Positions 1-7,272 of a stretch of 9,398 nt of DNA are shown in pieces. The DNA is taken from positions 1-9,398 of the forward strand of contig CAMDQV010000062.1 of NCBI GenBank assembly GCA_945906015.1. The letters are read 5' to 3'. A program made the translations under genes and the position numbers. Below the pieces are notes generated by a model that worked only from the letters and a program-made list of their open reading frames with translations, had not been told where the DNA came from and searched no databases. Each line of letters starts with the position of its first letter. Positions within the stretch are counted from its first letter, which is position 1. This DNA is from Pedobacter schmidteae (GTDB lineage: Bacteria; Bacteroidota; Bacteroidia; Sphingobacteriales; Sphingobacteriaceae).

Positions 1-1
1 A

Positions 2-664
2 AAAGTATCAGGCATTGATGGAATTAAGATCACAATCACAGAACCAACTGGCTTGTCAAATAAGTCGCCGGTATTGAAAGTAAGCTGGGATCCGGCAAAA
101 TTGAATATGAATGGTTTTGAAATAGCAGAAGAATTGGGACGAAAGAAGCCAAGAATTGCATTGGCCGCAAGGGATGAAACTGACGGTACTACATCTGTTA
201 ATATTACAACCGGGCAAATGCAGGCTGGCGAAGAAAAAATCATTGCCGATCGCTTGTATGAAGTATTATCCAAGCAACGTTCGCCGAAGCCTGACATGTC
301 AGCCCCTACAGCTAATCTGAATGGTACTTGGGATGTGAGTATAAAATTCTTTAGTAGCACAAGTCAGCATAGCTTTACTATTCTGCAGGATGGTAACTGG
401 TTTTCTGGTACTCATAAGGCAGATTTTGATACCAGAAACCTGGCAGGTTCCATTGATGGAAGTCAGATTAAATTTGAAAGTTCAATAAAGATTATCGCTG
501 ATAATATTAATTACCTGTTCCAGGGTACAGTAAACGGTGATACCATGTCTGGAGATATTCATTTGGGTGAATACAGAACGGCTAAATTTACTGCAGCACG
601 CAATAGTACTAAGGCAAGTAGGAAAAGGATCCAGATCCCTGGAGGGCCGCCATTGGCTACTTAA
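2..664 (+). CDS. SelA-like PLP-dependent enzyme, C-terminal part with appended beta domain (5' truncated by window edge)
   Basis: The reading frame is open from base 2 to the TAA at 662-664, giving 220 residues with no start inside. It aligns without gaps to residues 330-549 of the full-length SelA-like enzyme encoded at 4160-5809, with about 60% identity by my manual count. About 329 residues, including the catalytic lysine and the PLP fold, should therefore lie upstream of the window. The first ~100 residues are the small C-terminal domain of the fold-type I enzyme (shared block KPRIAL, then RDE and DGTTS). Residues ~106-201 form the extra beta-rich domain (TSQHSF, DGNW, GTHK, SGDIH, GEY), and the chain ends in IPGGPPLAT. 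A TTG at 53 could be taken as a start, but clear homology runs upstream of it. The gene is a paralogue of the one at 4160, so the locus carries at least two such enzymes. Confidence 0.88.
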   Translation, partial: KVSGIDGIKITITEPTGLSNKSPVLKVSWDPAKLNMNGFEIAEELGRKKPRIALAARDETDGTTSVNITTGQMQAGEEKIIADRLYEVLSKQRSPKPDMSAPTANLNGTWDVSIKFFSSTSQHSFTILQDGNWFSGTHKADFDTRNLAGSIDGSQIKFESSIKIIADNINYLFQGTVNGDTMSGDIHLGEYRTAKFTAARNSTKASRKRIQIPGGPPLAT

Positions 665-670
665 TTAATT

Positions 671-712
671 CCCCCCCCCTGCTGGTTAAAGTACCAGCAT
701 GATTTTTGTTTA
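671..712 (+). terminator. Putative Rho-independent terminator after the first gene, preceded by a C9 tract
   Basis: Seven nucleotides after the stop codon is a run of nine C (671-679). Next comes an inverted repeat, TGCTGGT (680-686) and ACCAGCA (693-699), with a 6-nt loop, followed by the T-rich stretch GATTTTTGTTT (701-711). A 7-bp stem plus T-run fits an intrinsic terminator. It would separate the upstream SelA-like gene from the block that begins at 765. No other gap in the window shows a comparable hairpin. Confidence 0.6.
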
Positions 713-764
713 AAAAGCTTTATAAATTTTTAGAACTAATAATCAATAAACTACCAATAATTTA

Positions 765-1502
765 ATGAAAAAATTAAGCATAATTACCTCTATTATTCTT
801 CTTTTGGCAGTTTTTATGCCAAAGGTTTATTCACAGAATTCATCATCTAATGCCGAACTTTCAGCGTACTCTGTAAAAAGAGCTGTTCAGGGAGTGAATG
901 TGAACGATAAATGGAGTGATGCTGCCTGGAAGGGTGTAGAATCAGTTAAAATTCAAAATTATATGGGCGAATTGCCCAAATTTAAACCTCAGGCAGAGGC
1001 AAAAATGGTATATGATGATAATTTTATTTACGTGATCTACAGAGTAAAAGATCGCTACGTTCGCAGTATAACCCAAAAGATCAACGGTAAAGTGTGGGAA
1101 GATTCAGCAGTTGAATTCTTTTTCTCGCCCGAAGCAAATAATCCAATGAATTACTTTAACCTGGAGATCAATTGTGGAGGAACTCCTTTGTTGCATCATC
1201 ATAAAGGAAAACCAACAATTGACGATATTCAGAAAATAGAGATCGCTGCCTCATTGCCACAGGTGGTTGATCCTGAAATTACCAAACGTGTTACCTGGAC
1301 CATGTCTTTCAAAATACCATTGAACATGCTTGAAAAATATACCAATGTGGTTCGTCCAAAGGCTGGTGTTTCTTGGAGAGCTAATTTTTATAAGATTGCA
1401 GAAATAAATTCCAATAAGCATTATATCACATGGAATGAAGTTAAAAATCCTAAGCCTCAATTTCATTTACCTCAATTTTTCGGGGTATTAAATTTTCAGT
1501 AA
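765..1502 (+). CDS. Exported CBM9-like carbohydrate-binding protein
   Basis: This 245-residue protein starts with a Sec signal peptide (Lys2-Lys3, hydrophobic core ~4-18, probable cleavage near VYS-QN at ~23/24). The remainder resembles the stand-alone family 9 carbohydrate-binding-like fold (CBM9/DOMON-like beta sandwich). Its opening, VNVNDKWSDAAWKGVESV, matches the usual 'small-D-G-x-x-D-E-x-x-W-x-x-A' start. It is followed by YDDNFIYVIYRVKD and VWEDSAVEFFFSP, the typical 'DD..LYV...v.D' and 'W.dD.vEvF..P' strands. No catalytic domain is attached. In secreted Bacteroidota proteins such modules usually bind sugars, but the ligand here is unknown. It is the first gene after the terminator-like hairpin, and the next gene begins 17 nt downstream, so it may head the transcription unit. 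The ATG at 765 lies in an A/T-rich context and directly yields a complete signal peptide. Confidence 0.78.
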   Translation: MKKLSIITSIILLLAVFMPKVYSQNSSSNAELSAYSVKRAVQGVNVNDKWSDAAWKGVESVKIQNYMGELPKFKPQAEAKMVYDDNFIYVIYRVKDRYVRSITQKINGKVWEDSAVEFFFSPEANNPMNYFNLEINCGGTPLLHHHKGKPTIDDIQKIEIAASLPQVVDPEITKRVTWTMSFKIPLNMLEKYTNVVRPKAGVSWRANFYKIAEINSNKHYITWNEVKNPKPQFHLPQFFGVLNFQ

Positions 1503-1519
1503 AACGGGTACGCATAGTA

Positions 1520-2833
1520 ATGACAGTTAATATGAAGTCTTTTTTCAATAAAAATGCTAGTTCTGGAAAGGTGTATTGCAGGTTCTTAATAGGTATTGTT
1601 CTATTGATGATTTGTCAATTTAGCTATGCTCAGGAAATTGATATTCTGTTAAAAGGCGCACATCTTATTGATCCCAAAAACAAGATCGATTCCAAAATGG
1701 ATGTGGGAATTTTGAATGGCAGGATAGCTCGTATAGCTAACGATATTCCAATAGGATCTGCCACCAAAATCATTGATGTAACTGGATTTTATATCACGCC
1801 CGGGATAATCGATATGCATGTTCATGTTTTTCAGGGTACGGATAAATACAGTACATCGGTTGGTAATTCTTCACGCAGTCAGCAAGCTGATGCATTTTCT
1901 TTCAGAACAGGTGTTACTACCGTTGTAGATGCCGGATCTTCTGGCTGGAGAAATTTCCCATTGTTTAAAGAACAAACCATTGATAAATCGCAAACAAGAA
2001 TTCTGGCTTTCCTCAACGTAATTGGCAATGGAATGATTGGCCGTTTTCAGGAACAAGATGTGAATGACATGAATCCTGTCATGAATGCTCATATGATCAA
2101 CAGACTTTATCCAACTATTCTTGTTGGTATTAAATCTGCCCATTATTGGGGTGAATTTACCTCTGTAGATAAGGCTGTTGAGTCAGGTAAGCTTGCAAAT
2201 GTGCCAATAATGGTTGATTTTGGTGAGCATAATCCGGCTAATTCTATTGAGTCTTTATTTTTAAAACACCTTCGTCCGGGAGATATTTTTACCCATACCT
2301 TCTCCGAACATGCAATTTCAAAGACTACCGGTGGACGCGAATCAATTGTGGATGAAAAAACAAAAAAAGTAAAACCTTTTGTATTTGAAGCACAAAAACG
2401 GGGAGTTATTTTTGATGTTGGACACGGTGGCGGTGCATTTTCATGGGCACAGGCCGTTCCTGCATATCAACAGGGCTTTTATCCGAATGTGATCAGTTCA
2501 GACTTGCATGATCTGAGTATGAATAGCGGAATGAAGGATATGGCGAATGTGATGTCTAAGTTTCTTGCTTTGGGTATGCAATTAAAGGATGTGATAGAGC
2601 GCTCAACCTGGGCGCCTGCCAAAGTAATCAAGCGTACAGATCTCGGACATTTAAGTATTGGTGCTGAAGCAGATATTGCAGTTTTTAATTTGCGTGAAGG
2701 AAAGTTTGGCTTTACTGATGTCCGCAAAGTCAGCGTTGAAGGCACAAAAAAGCTGGAGGCTGAACTGACCTTAAGAGCCGGGAAAATAATGTGGGATTTG
2801 AATGGAATCAGCGGACAGCCCTGGAAAAACTAA
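1520..2833 (+). CDS. Exported amidohydrolase/deacetylase-family metallohydrolase (cog3964-type, dihydroorotase-like), copy 1
   Basis: This 437-residue protein has an N-terminal signal peptide (hydrophobic segment ~22-36, likely cleavage after SYA at ~37; the ATG at 1532 is an equally plausible start). The composite amidohydrolase fold follows: an N-terminal strand DILLKGAHLIDPKN and a TIM barrel opening with IIDMHVH. Metal-site candidates are His100 and His102, Lys205 (VGIKSAHYW, the position of the carboxylated lysine), His259 (THTF) and Asp328 (SSDLH). The residue after strand 5 that is normally His appears as Asp233 (MVDFGEH). From memory, this Asp version recurs in exported relatives. The family resembles EF_0837/AHA_3915 and Atu3266. 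Atu3266 was annotated as a dihydroorotase but reported to hydrolyse acylated alpha-hydroxy acids such as acetyl-(R)-mandelate, so a dihydroorotase call would be unsafe. Genes of this family often neighbour SelA-like PLP enzymes, as here. Substrate unknown. Confidence 0.85.
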   Translation: MTVNMKSFFNKNASSGKVYCRFLIGIVLLMICQFSYAQEIDILLKGAHLIDPKNKIDSKMDVGILNGRIARIANDIPIGSATKIIDVTGFYITPGIIDMHVHVFQGTDKYSTSVGNSSRSQQADAFSFRTGVTTVVDAGSSGWRNFPLFKEQTIDKSQTRILAFLNVIGNGMIGRFQEQDVNDMNPVMNAHMINRLYPTILVGIKSAHYWGEFTSVDKAVESGKLANVPIMVDFGEHNPANSIESLFLKHLRPGDIFTHTFSEHAISKTTGGRESIVDEKTKKVKPFVFEAQKRGVIFDVGHGGGAFSWAQAVPAYQQGFYPNVISSDLHDLSMNSGMKDMANVMSKFLALGMQLKDVIERSTWAPAKVIKRTDLGHLSIGAEADIAVFNLREGKFGFTDVRKVSVEGTKKLEAELTLRAGKIMWDLNGISGQPWKN

Positions 2834-2853
2834 TACTTCTGAAATTTATTATC

Positions 2854-4158
2854 ATGGAAAATAATTTGTTGCAAACTGGAAGATACAGGTTCAAAAACTA
2901 TTCCTATTTTGAAATCAGGAAACGGTGGATGATGTCTCTTCAAATAACATCGCTGATGCTGTTTATTTTGCTAAGCCCGTTTTTATCTCAGGCTCAGGAC
3001 TATGATTTATTGCTCAAGGGTGGAAGGCTAATTGATGCAAAAAATAATATTGATGCCAAAATGGATGTGGCCATTAAAGATGGTAAAATATCCAGAGTGG
3101 CTTCTGATCTCCCGGCTTCGGCTGCAAAGAAGGTCCTTGATGTAAGCGGACTTATAGTTGCCCCTGGTCTGATCAATATTCATACTCATGTCTTTGCAGG
3201 CAGTAATTCTGGTTTTTCTGATGGACAATCCAGTCAGCTACCTGATGCTTTTGCATTACGTTCGGGCATCACCACAGTTGTTGATGCGGGAACCACCGGA
3301 TGGAGAACCTTCCCTGACTTTAAAGCGAAAATGGTCGATCCTTCCATAACCCGCGTACTCGCATGGATCAATATTTTTGAAACCGGATTTAGCTCTGGTT
3401 CTGGTTTTGAACCTGATATGGGTACAGTAAGTGCTCAAAAAACTGCCGAAACCATCCAGAAATACAAAGATTATATTGTTGGGACCAGGGTTGGTCATTA
3501 TAAAGGCAAAAGCTGGCTTCCATTTGAGCGTGCTTCCGAAGCTGCACAAATTGCAAATGTTCCGCTTTTCGTGGAATGCCATATGCCTCAATATACATTA
3601 CAGGAGCAACTGGATCATATGCGCCCAGGTGATATTATTACCCATTCATTTGAGAATGTTACTGAGCGCATGACTGTAGTTGATGAACAGGGGAAAGTCA
3701 GGCCTTTTGTTCTGGAAGCACAGAAGAGAGGTGTACTTTTTGATGTTGGACATGGTGGAGCCGGATTCTGGTTCAATCAGGCAATCCCTGCATATAATCA
3801 GGGGCTCTGGCCAAATTCTTTTGGAACAGATGAGCATCGCACAAGTATGAACTCAGGTATGAGGAATATGTTGAATGTGATGTCGAAATATATGAATATT
3901 GGTATGAGTATTCCCGAAGTAATAGCCCGTGGAAGCTGGAATGCCGCGAAATCAATTAAGCGGGAAGATCTTGGAAATTTATCGGAAGGATCAGTAGCAG
4001 ATATTGCAGTGCTGAGTATAATTAATGGCAAGTTTGGTTTTGTAGACTCCGGACAAAACAGGATCGAAGGGGATCGTAAACTTGAAGCAGAACTTACAGT
4101 ACGCGCCGGAAGGATTGTTTGGGATCTCAACGGACTAGCAGCAAATACATATAAATAA
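2854..4158 (+). CDS. Exported amidohydrolase/deacetylase-family protein (cog3964-type), copy 2, with altered metal-site lysine
   Basis: This tandem paralogue of the preceding gene shares most blocks: KMDVAIKDGKISRVASDLP, DVSGLIVAPGL, HMRPGDIITHSF, EAQKRGV.FDVGHGG and SMNSGM. The ORF extends in frame to 2791, inside the upstream gene. I prefer ATG 2854 (434 residues), or ATG 2929/2932, which puts the signal peptide (MSLQITSLMLFILLSPFLSQAQ) at the very start. Residues below count from 2854. Metal-site candidates are His110 and His112 (NIHTH), His264 and Asp326 (GTDEH). The expected bridging lysine is Arg212 (VGTRVGHY, codon AGG at 3487), and the strand-5 His position is Glu241 with His243 two residues on (FVECHMP). 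A mononuclear metal site or a changed reaction is possible. The fold otherwise appears complete and the frame is intact, so this is not an obvious pseudogene. The next gene starts one base after its stop codon, indicating tight co-transcription. Confidence 0.83.
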   Translation: MENNLLQTGRYRFKNYSYFEIRKRWMMSLQITSLMLFILLSPFLSQAQDYDLLLKGGRLIDAKNNIDAKMDVAIKDGKISRVASDLPASAAKKVLDVSGLIVAPGLINIHTHVFAGSNSGFSDGQSSQLPDAFALRSGITTVVDAGTTGWRTFPDFKAKMVDPSITRVLAWINIFETGFSSGSGFEPDMGTVSAQKTAETIQKYKDYIVGTRVGHYKGKSWLPFERASEAAQIANVPLFVECHMPQYTLQEQLDHMRPGDIITHSFENVTERMTVVDEQGKVRPFVLEAQKRGVLFDVGHGGAGFWFNQAIPAYNQGLWPNSFGTDEHRTSMNSGMRNMLNVMSKYMNIGMSIPEVIARGSWNAAKSIKREDLGNLSEGSVADIAVLSIINGKFGFVDSGQNRIEGDRKLEAELTVRAGRIVWDLNGLAANTYK

Positions 4159-4159
4159 A

Positions 4160-5809
4160 ATGAAGCGTAGAAGTGTGATCAAAGGCCTTGCTTTACTTCC
4201 GGTAATCGGGAATGTTCTTTCTGTTGAAGCAGCAGAATCAGGTGAATTGCAGGGATCTTTTGAAAGTTTATCAGAAACAACATTAAGTTCATTTCTGGAT
4301 GAGAAGAATATTTATCGCTCCATGGGGGTTGAACCAATCATAAATTGCAGGGGTTCATATACTATCATTGGAGGTTCAATCAAACTTCCGAAAGTAAAAG
4401 CGGCACTGGATGCAGCCAGTAATAATTTCGTTCAGCTAGATGAACTCGCAGAAGCGGCTGGCAAGCGACTTTCAGAACTTACAAAAACGGAATGGGGAAT
4501 GGTTTCGTCGGGATGTGCAGCCGGAGTTAAACACATTACAGCAGCTTGTGTTACAGGTGGAAGTCCGGAAAGGCTCATCCGAATCCCCGATCTTACCGGA
4601 TTTGAGAAAACTGAGGTAATCATACCAAGATATTCAAGACAGCATTATGATCATGCTGTCAGGAATATTGGAGTCAAAATTATAACTGTTTCAACAGCTG
4701 ATGAGCTTGAAAAGGCAATTAATCCCAAAACGGCAATGATCTATCTGACCTCCGGAACTCCCGGAGCGGCTTCGGATACCGGTCAGCCTCTTTCACTGGA
4801 AGTAATCGCAGCAATTGCTAAACCCAAGAATGTCCCAATTCTGATGGATGCCGCAGCAGAAAGCCTCACAATCCCACCAATTCATTTGAAAAGAGGGGCA
4901 GATATTGTTGCTTATAGTGGGGGCAAAACTATTCGCGGACCACAGTCGGCAGGTTTGTTGCTTGGAAATAAAAATATTTTAATGGCAGCCTGGCAGGCAA
5001 GTGCACCACACCATGGTCCCGGCCGTGATAATAAGCTTGACCGGGATGAGATAGTTGGGATGGTGGCTGCAGTTGAGGATTGGCTCGTTCGTGATCATGA
5101 TGCGGAATGGAAAAGATGGCTGAGCTGGTTGAATTTTATCTCGACTAAAGTATCAGGTATCAAGGGTTTGAGCACAAAAATTATTGAACCGGTGAATCTG
5201 AATAATAAATATCCTGTACTTCATATTATCTGGGATCCTACTAAGTATCCAGTTACTGGCTATGAGATCGCTGAGGAGGTAGGAAGGAATAAGCCAAGGA
5301 TTGCATTAGGAAATCGGGATGAAGCTGATGGAACTACTTCAATACAAATTACTCCGGGCCACATGCAGCCTGGAGAAGAGAAAATAGTTGCTGATCGACT
5401 TTATGAGGTATTATCCAAGAAGCGAAACTTTAAACCCGAAATGACTGTACCTGCAGCCAATCTTAGTGGGCGCTGGGATGTAGAAGTACAGTATGCTTTG
5501 AGTACAAGCCAGCATTCATTTGTGATTGAGCAGGAAGGAAACTGGATTCAGGGGACTCACAAGGGCGATCTGGACACCAAAAATATGGTGGGCACAATAG
5601 AAGGGGATGAGGTAAAGATCAGAAGTACAATCCCTATTGTTGGAAACATTATTATTTACCTGTTCTCGGGAAAGCTCACTGGAAATATTATTTCCGGAGA
5701 TATTCATATGGGAGAATATCTGACCGCTAAATTCATAGCCAAGCGTAATACAACTAAACTTCCAAAACAAAAAGTAATGATTCCGGGTGGTCAGCCTTTG
5801 GCAACCTGA
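4160..5809 (+). CDS. Tat-exported SelA-like PLP-dependent enzyme (fold type I) with C-terminal beta domain
   Basis: This 549-residue protein begins MKRRSVIKGLALLP, a twin-arginine signal, which suits export of a folded cofactor enzyme. Residues ~50-425 are the SelA-like/D-glucosaminate-6-phosphate ammonia-lyase-like PLP enzyme (TIGR01437-type). The landmarks are INCRGSYTIIGGS (61-73), SSGCAAG (116-122), LTSGTPGA (196-203), LMDAAAE with Asp230 placed to bind the pyridine nitrogen, and YSGGKTIRGPQ with Lys256 as the likely Schiff-base lysine. Relatives I know end near 360-390 residues. Here a further ~110-residue beta-rich module follows (from LSGRWDVEVQY at ~435 to the terminal IPGGQPLAT). It recurs in the partial gene at 2-664 and in the hybrid at 6856-7605. 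The likely chemistry is PLP-dependent elimination or deamination, possibly of an amino-sugar acid, but the substrate is inferred only from the family. It starts one base after the upstream hydrolase stop. A periplasmic Tat-dependent PLP enzyme has precedent in PvdN of Pseudomonas. Confidence 0.87.
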   Translation: MKRRSVIKGLALLPVIGNVLSVEAAESGELQGSFESLSETTLSSFLDEKNIYRSMGVEPIINCRGSYTIIGGSIKLPKVKAALDAASNNFVQLDELAEAAGKRLSELTKTEWGMVSSGCAAGVKHITAACVTGGSPERLIRIPDLTGFEKTEVIIPRYSRQHYDHAVRNIGVKIITVSTADELEKAINPKTAMIYLTSGTPGAASDTGQPLSLEVIAAIAKPKNVPILMDAAAESLTIPPIHLKRGADIVAYSGGKTIRGPQSAGLLLGNKNILMAAWQASAPHHGPGRDNKLDRDEIVGMVAAVEDWLVRDHDAEWKRWLSWLNFISTKVSGIKGLSTKIIEPVNLNNKYPVLHIIWDPTKYPVTGYEIAEEVGRNKPRIALGNRDEADGTTSIQITPGHMQPGEEKIVADRLYEVLSKKRNFKPEMTVPAANLSGRWDVEVQYALSTSQHSFVIEQEGNWIQGTHKGDLDTKNMVGTIEGDEVKIRSTIPIVGNIIIYLFSGKLTGNIISGDIHMGEYLTAKFIAKRNTTKLPKQKVMIPGGQPLAT

Positions 5810-7272
5810 TATTTATTTTTTTTAGTTTTATAAACATTATGATATGAAACGCAGAGACATTATCAAAGGCATGGCAGCTTTGCCCTTATTGGGATTAATT
5901 AACCCTTTAGATTCGGCATTGGCTTCTATGCCAGAGAAGTTTAAGAAAAAGCGACTGGTCATCGATACCCATGTTGAAACCTGGAATTTTGACGCAAGAT
6001 TTCCGTTCAAACATCCCGAAAACCCAAACCTTAAAGTGGCAATTGAGGCGCCTATTGAAAATCAGGTGAAGCAAATGAAGGATTTCAATATTACCTATGG
6101 AGTTTTAATTAATCCACGTTATTATGGTTGGGATAATTCTTATAAGGCTCATTGTGTTAAAACTTATCCCAATCATTTTGTAGCTCATGGATTACTGAAT
6201 CCTCATGACCCTAAAATTGTCGATAATTTAAGATATTGGGTTAATGAGGATGGTTTTCAGGGTATGCGTTTTAGTCCGAAATACCATCCTAAAGAATCGT
6301 GGCTAAATTCAAGCGAGCATTATCCATTATGGAAAGAGGCTGAAAAACTAGGACTTTGTTTCAATTATTATATTCTGCCTCATCAAATGCCAATGCTTGA
6401 AGATATGGCAGAACGTTACCCGGGTGTGAAGATAGTGGTGGATCATGCTGGTATGCCGGATTTGAAAGCAGCTGATTGCTGGCCTGAATTTAAAAAGATG
6501 TTTAAACTCAGTCATTTCAAAAATGTCTGGATCAGCAACTCAGAGCCTTATGGAATGTCAGAAATCAAGAAGTATCCTTATGAAGATACACTACCTTTCT
6601 ATAAGGCCATTTATGAAGAGTTTGGCGCAAAGCAAATTATTTGGGGAACAGGATATCCTTTCCCAATGTGGGAACTCCCAATGGATAAAGAATTAGAGTT
6701 TATGTACAAATACTGTGATTTCTATACCGAAAAGGATCTGGATTTAATTATGGGTAAAAATGCTTTGGAAATTTGGAAATTTCCTAAAAAAGCATAAATA
6801 CTCTCGGTTTTAAGGCTAATTTTTCTTATATTTTCCAACTATCAATATTAATTATATGTTTTCAAAAAATTATAAATTTTATCTTTTAGTTGTTTTAGTT
6901 TGTTTTTTAGGTTCAAGCTCAAACGTATCTGCACAGGCAATACCTAAAGAAGAATTGATATTTCTGACATCCTCATGGAAGGGTGAGCACTTTCAAGACG
7001 GACGCCCACGGATTTCGGATGAGCTGATAAAGCGTGCCTGTGAAATAGGGATTGAGGAGGCATGGCAGATTGTGAATAACGAAGTATACCTGTATCAGTA
7101 TGAGCGCAACTGGAAAATATTTCATGAAAAAGTTATAGTAGTAGGACGGGCCTTAACGGCTCAGTTTATGCCGATCCGTCCGGATGTTAAAAAAAATATT
7201 GTAGACCGTGCTGCGAAGGAGGGTCGTGCCGGAAGACATTTGCATTGGCCAATTAATATGTTAACCCAGGGG
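5477..7272. repeat. Tandem duplication unit, copy 1 (SelA beta domain - amidohydrolase_2 - RraA N-terminal half)
   Basis: This unit of ~1796 nt is followed directly by a diverged second copy. It starts at the codon for Asp440 in the SelA-like gene (tgg gat gta gaa gta cag) and ends just before the equivalent Asp140 codon of the hybrid gene. The amidohydrolase_2 starts (5844 and 7641) and stops (6797 and 8594) are both offset by exactly 1797 nt. The beta-domain stops are offset by 1796 nt. Boundaries are set at the inferred recombination point and could shift by a few codons. Confidence 0.8.
5844..6797 (+). CDS. Tat-exported amidohydrolase-2 family (TIM-barrel) protein, copy 1
   Basis: This 317-residue protein has a twin-arginine leader (MKRRDIIKGMAALPLLG) and then a PF04909-like barrel. 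Visible landmarks are VIDTHVETWNFD (39-50), GFQGMRFSP (137-145), YYILPHQMPMLEDMAERYPGVKIVVDHAG (His180 and His201 as candidate ligands) and QIIWGTGYPFP (264-274). Two canonical positions differ. The strand-1 His-x-His is His43-Val-Glu45, and the strand-8 Ser/Thr-Asp-Tyr-Pro motif is Thr-Gly270-Tyr-Pro, so the usual catalytic Asp is absent. Both copies share these changes, and I recall similar 'WGTGYP' relatives, so this looks like a subfamily trait and not damage. Superfamily members include lactonases, hydratases and decarboxylases (fuconolactonase, LigI/LigJ, ACMSD types), so the reaction is open. It lies 34 nt after the SelA-like gene. Confidence 0.85.
   Translation: MKRRDIIKGMAALPLLGLINPLDSALASMPEKFKKKRLVIDTHVETWNFDARFPFKHPENPNLKVAIEAPIENQVKQMKDFNITYGVLINPRYYGWDNSYKAHCVKTYPNHFVAHGLLNPHDPKIVDNLRYWVNEDGFQGMRFSPKYHPKESWLNSSEHYPLWKEAEKLGLCFNYYILPHQMPMLEDMAERYPGVKIVVDHAGMPDLKAADCWPEFKKMFKLSHFKNVWISNSEPYGMSEIKKYPYEDTLPFYKAIYEEFGAKQIIWGTGYPFPMWELPMDKELEFMYKYCDFYTEKDLDLIMGKNALEIWKFPKKA

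Noticed and set aside
53..664. A 203-residue gene starting at TTG 53
   Set aside because: Homology to the SelA-like enzyme at 4160 continues in frame to base 2 (KVSGI, EP), so this is the tail of a gene starting outside the window.
701..764. Possible Bacteroidota-type promoter before the CBM9-like gene (TTTTTG at 702-707, TATAAATTTT at 721-730)
   Set aside because: Spacing is about 15 nt, shorter than the usual 17-19, the -7 element lacks the final G, and the region overlaps the terminator T-run. It is too weak to call, although a promoter after the terminator is expected.
2791..2853. Start of the second cog3964 hydrolase at ATG 2791
   Set aside because: This would overlap the previous gene by 43 nt and add a charged extension before the signal peptide. 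ATG 2854 or 2929 is more plausible.
1251..5770. Minus-strand open frames of 60-111 codons (e.g. 3256-3591, 3798-4130, 1871-2143)
   Set aside because: All lie opposite well-supported + strand genes, show no recognisable domain or signal, and are rich in residues expected from reverse-complement reading.
5810..5843. T-rich gap after the SelA-like gene as a terminator
   Set aside because: There is a T8 run but no inverted repeat in front of it. The neighbouring genes are 34 nt apart and probably co-transcribed.
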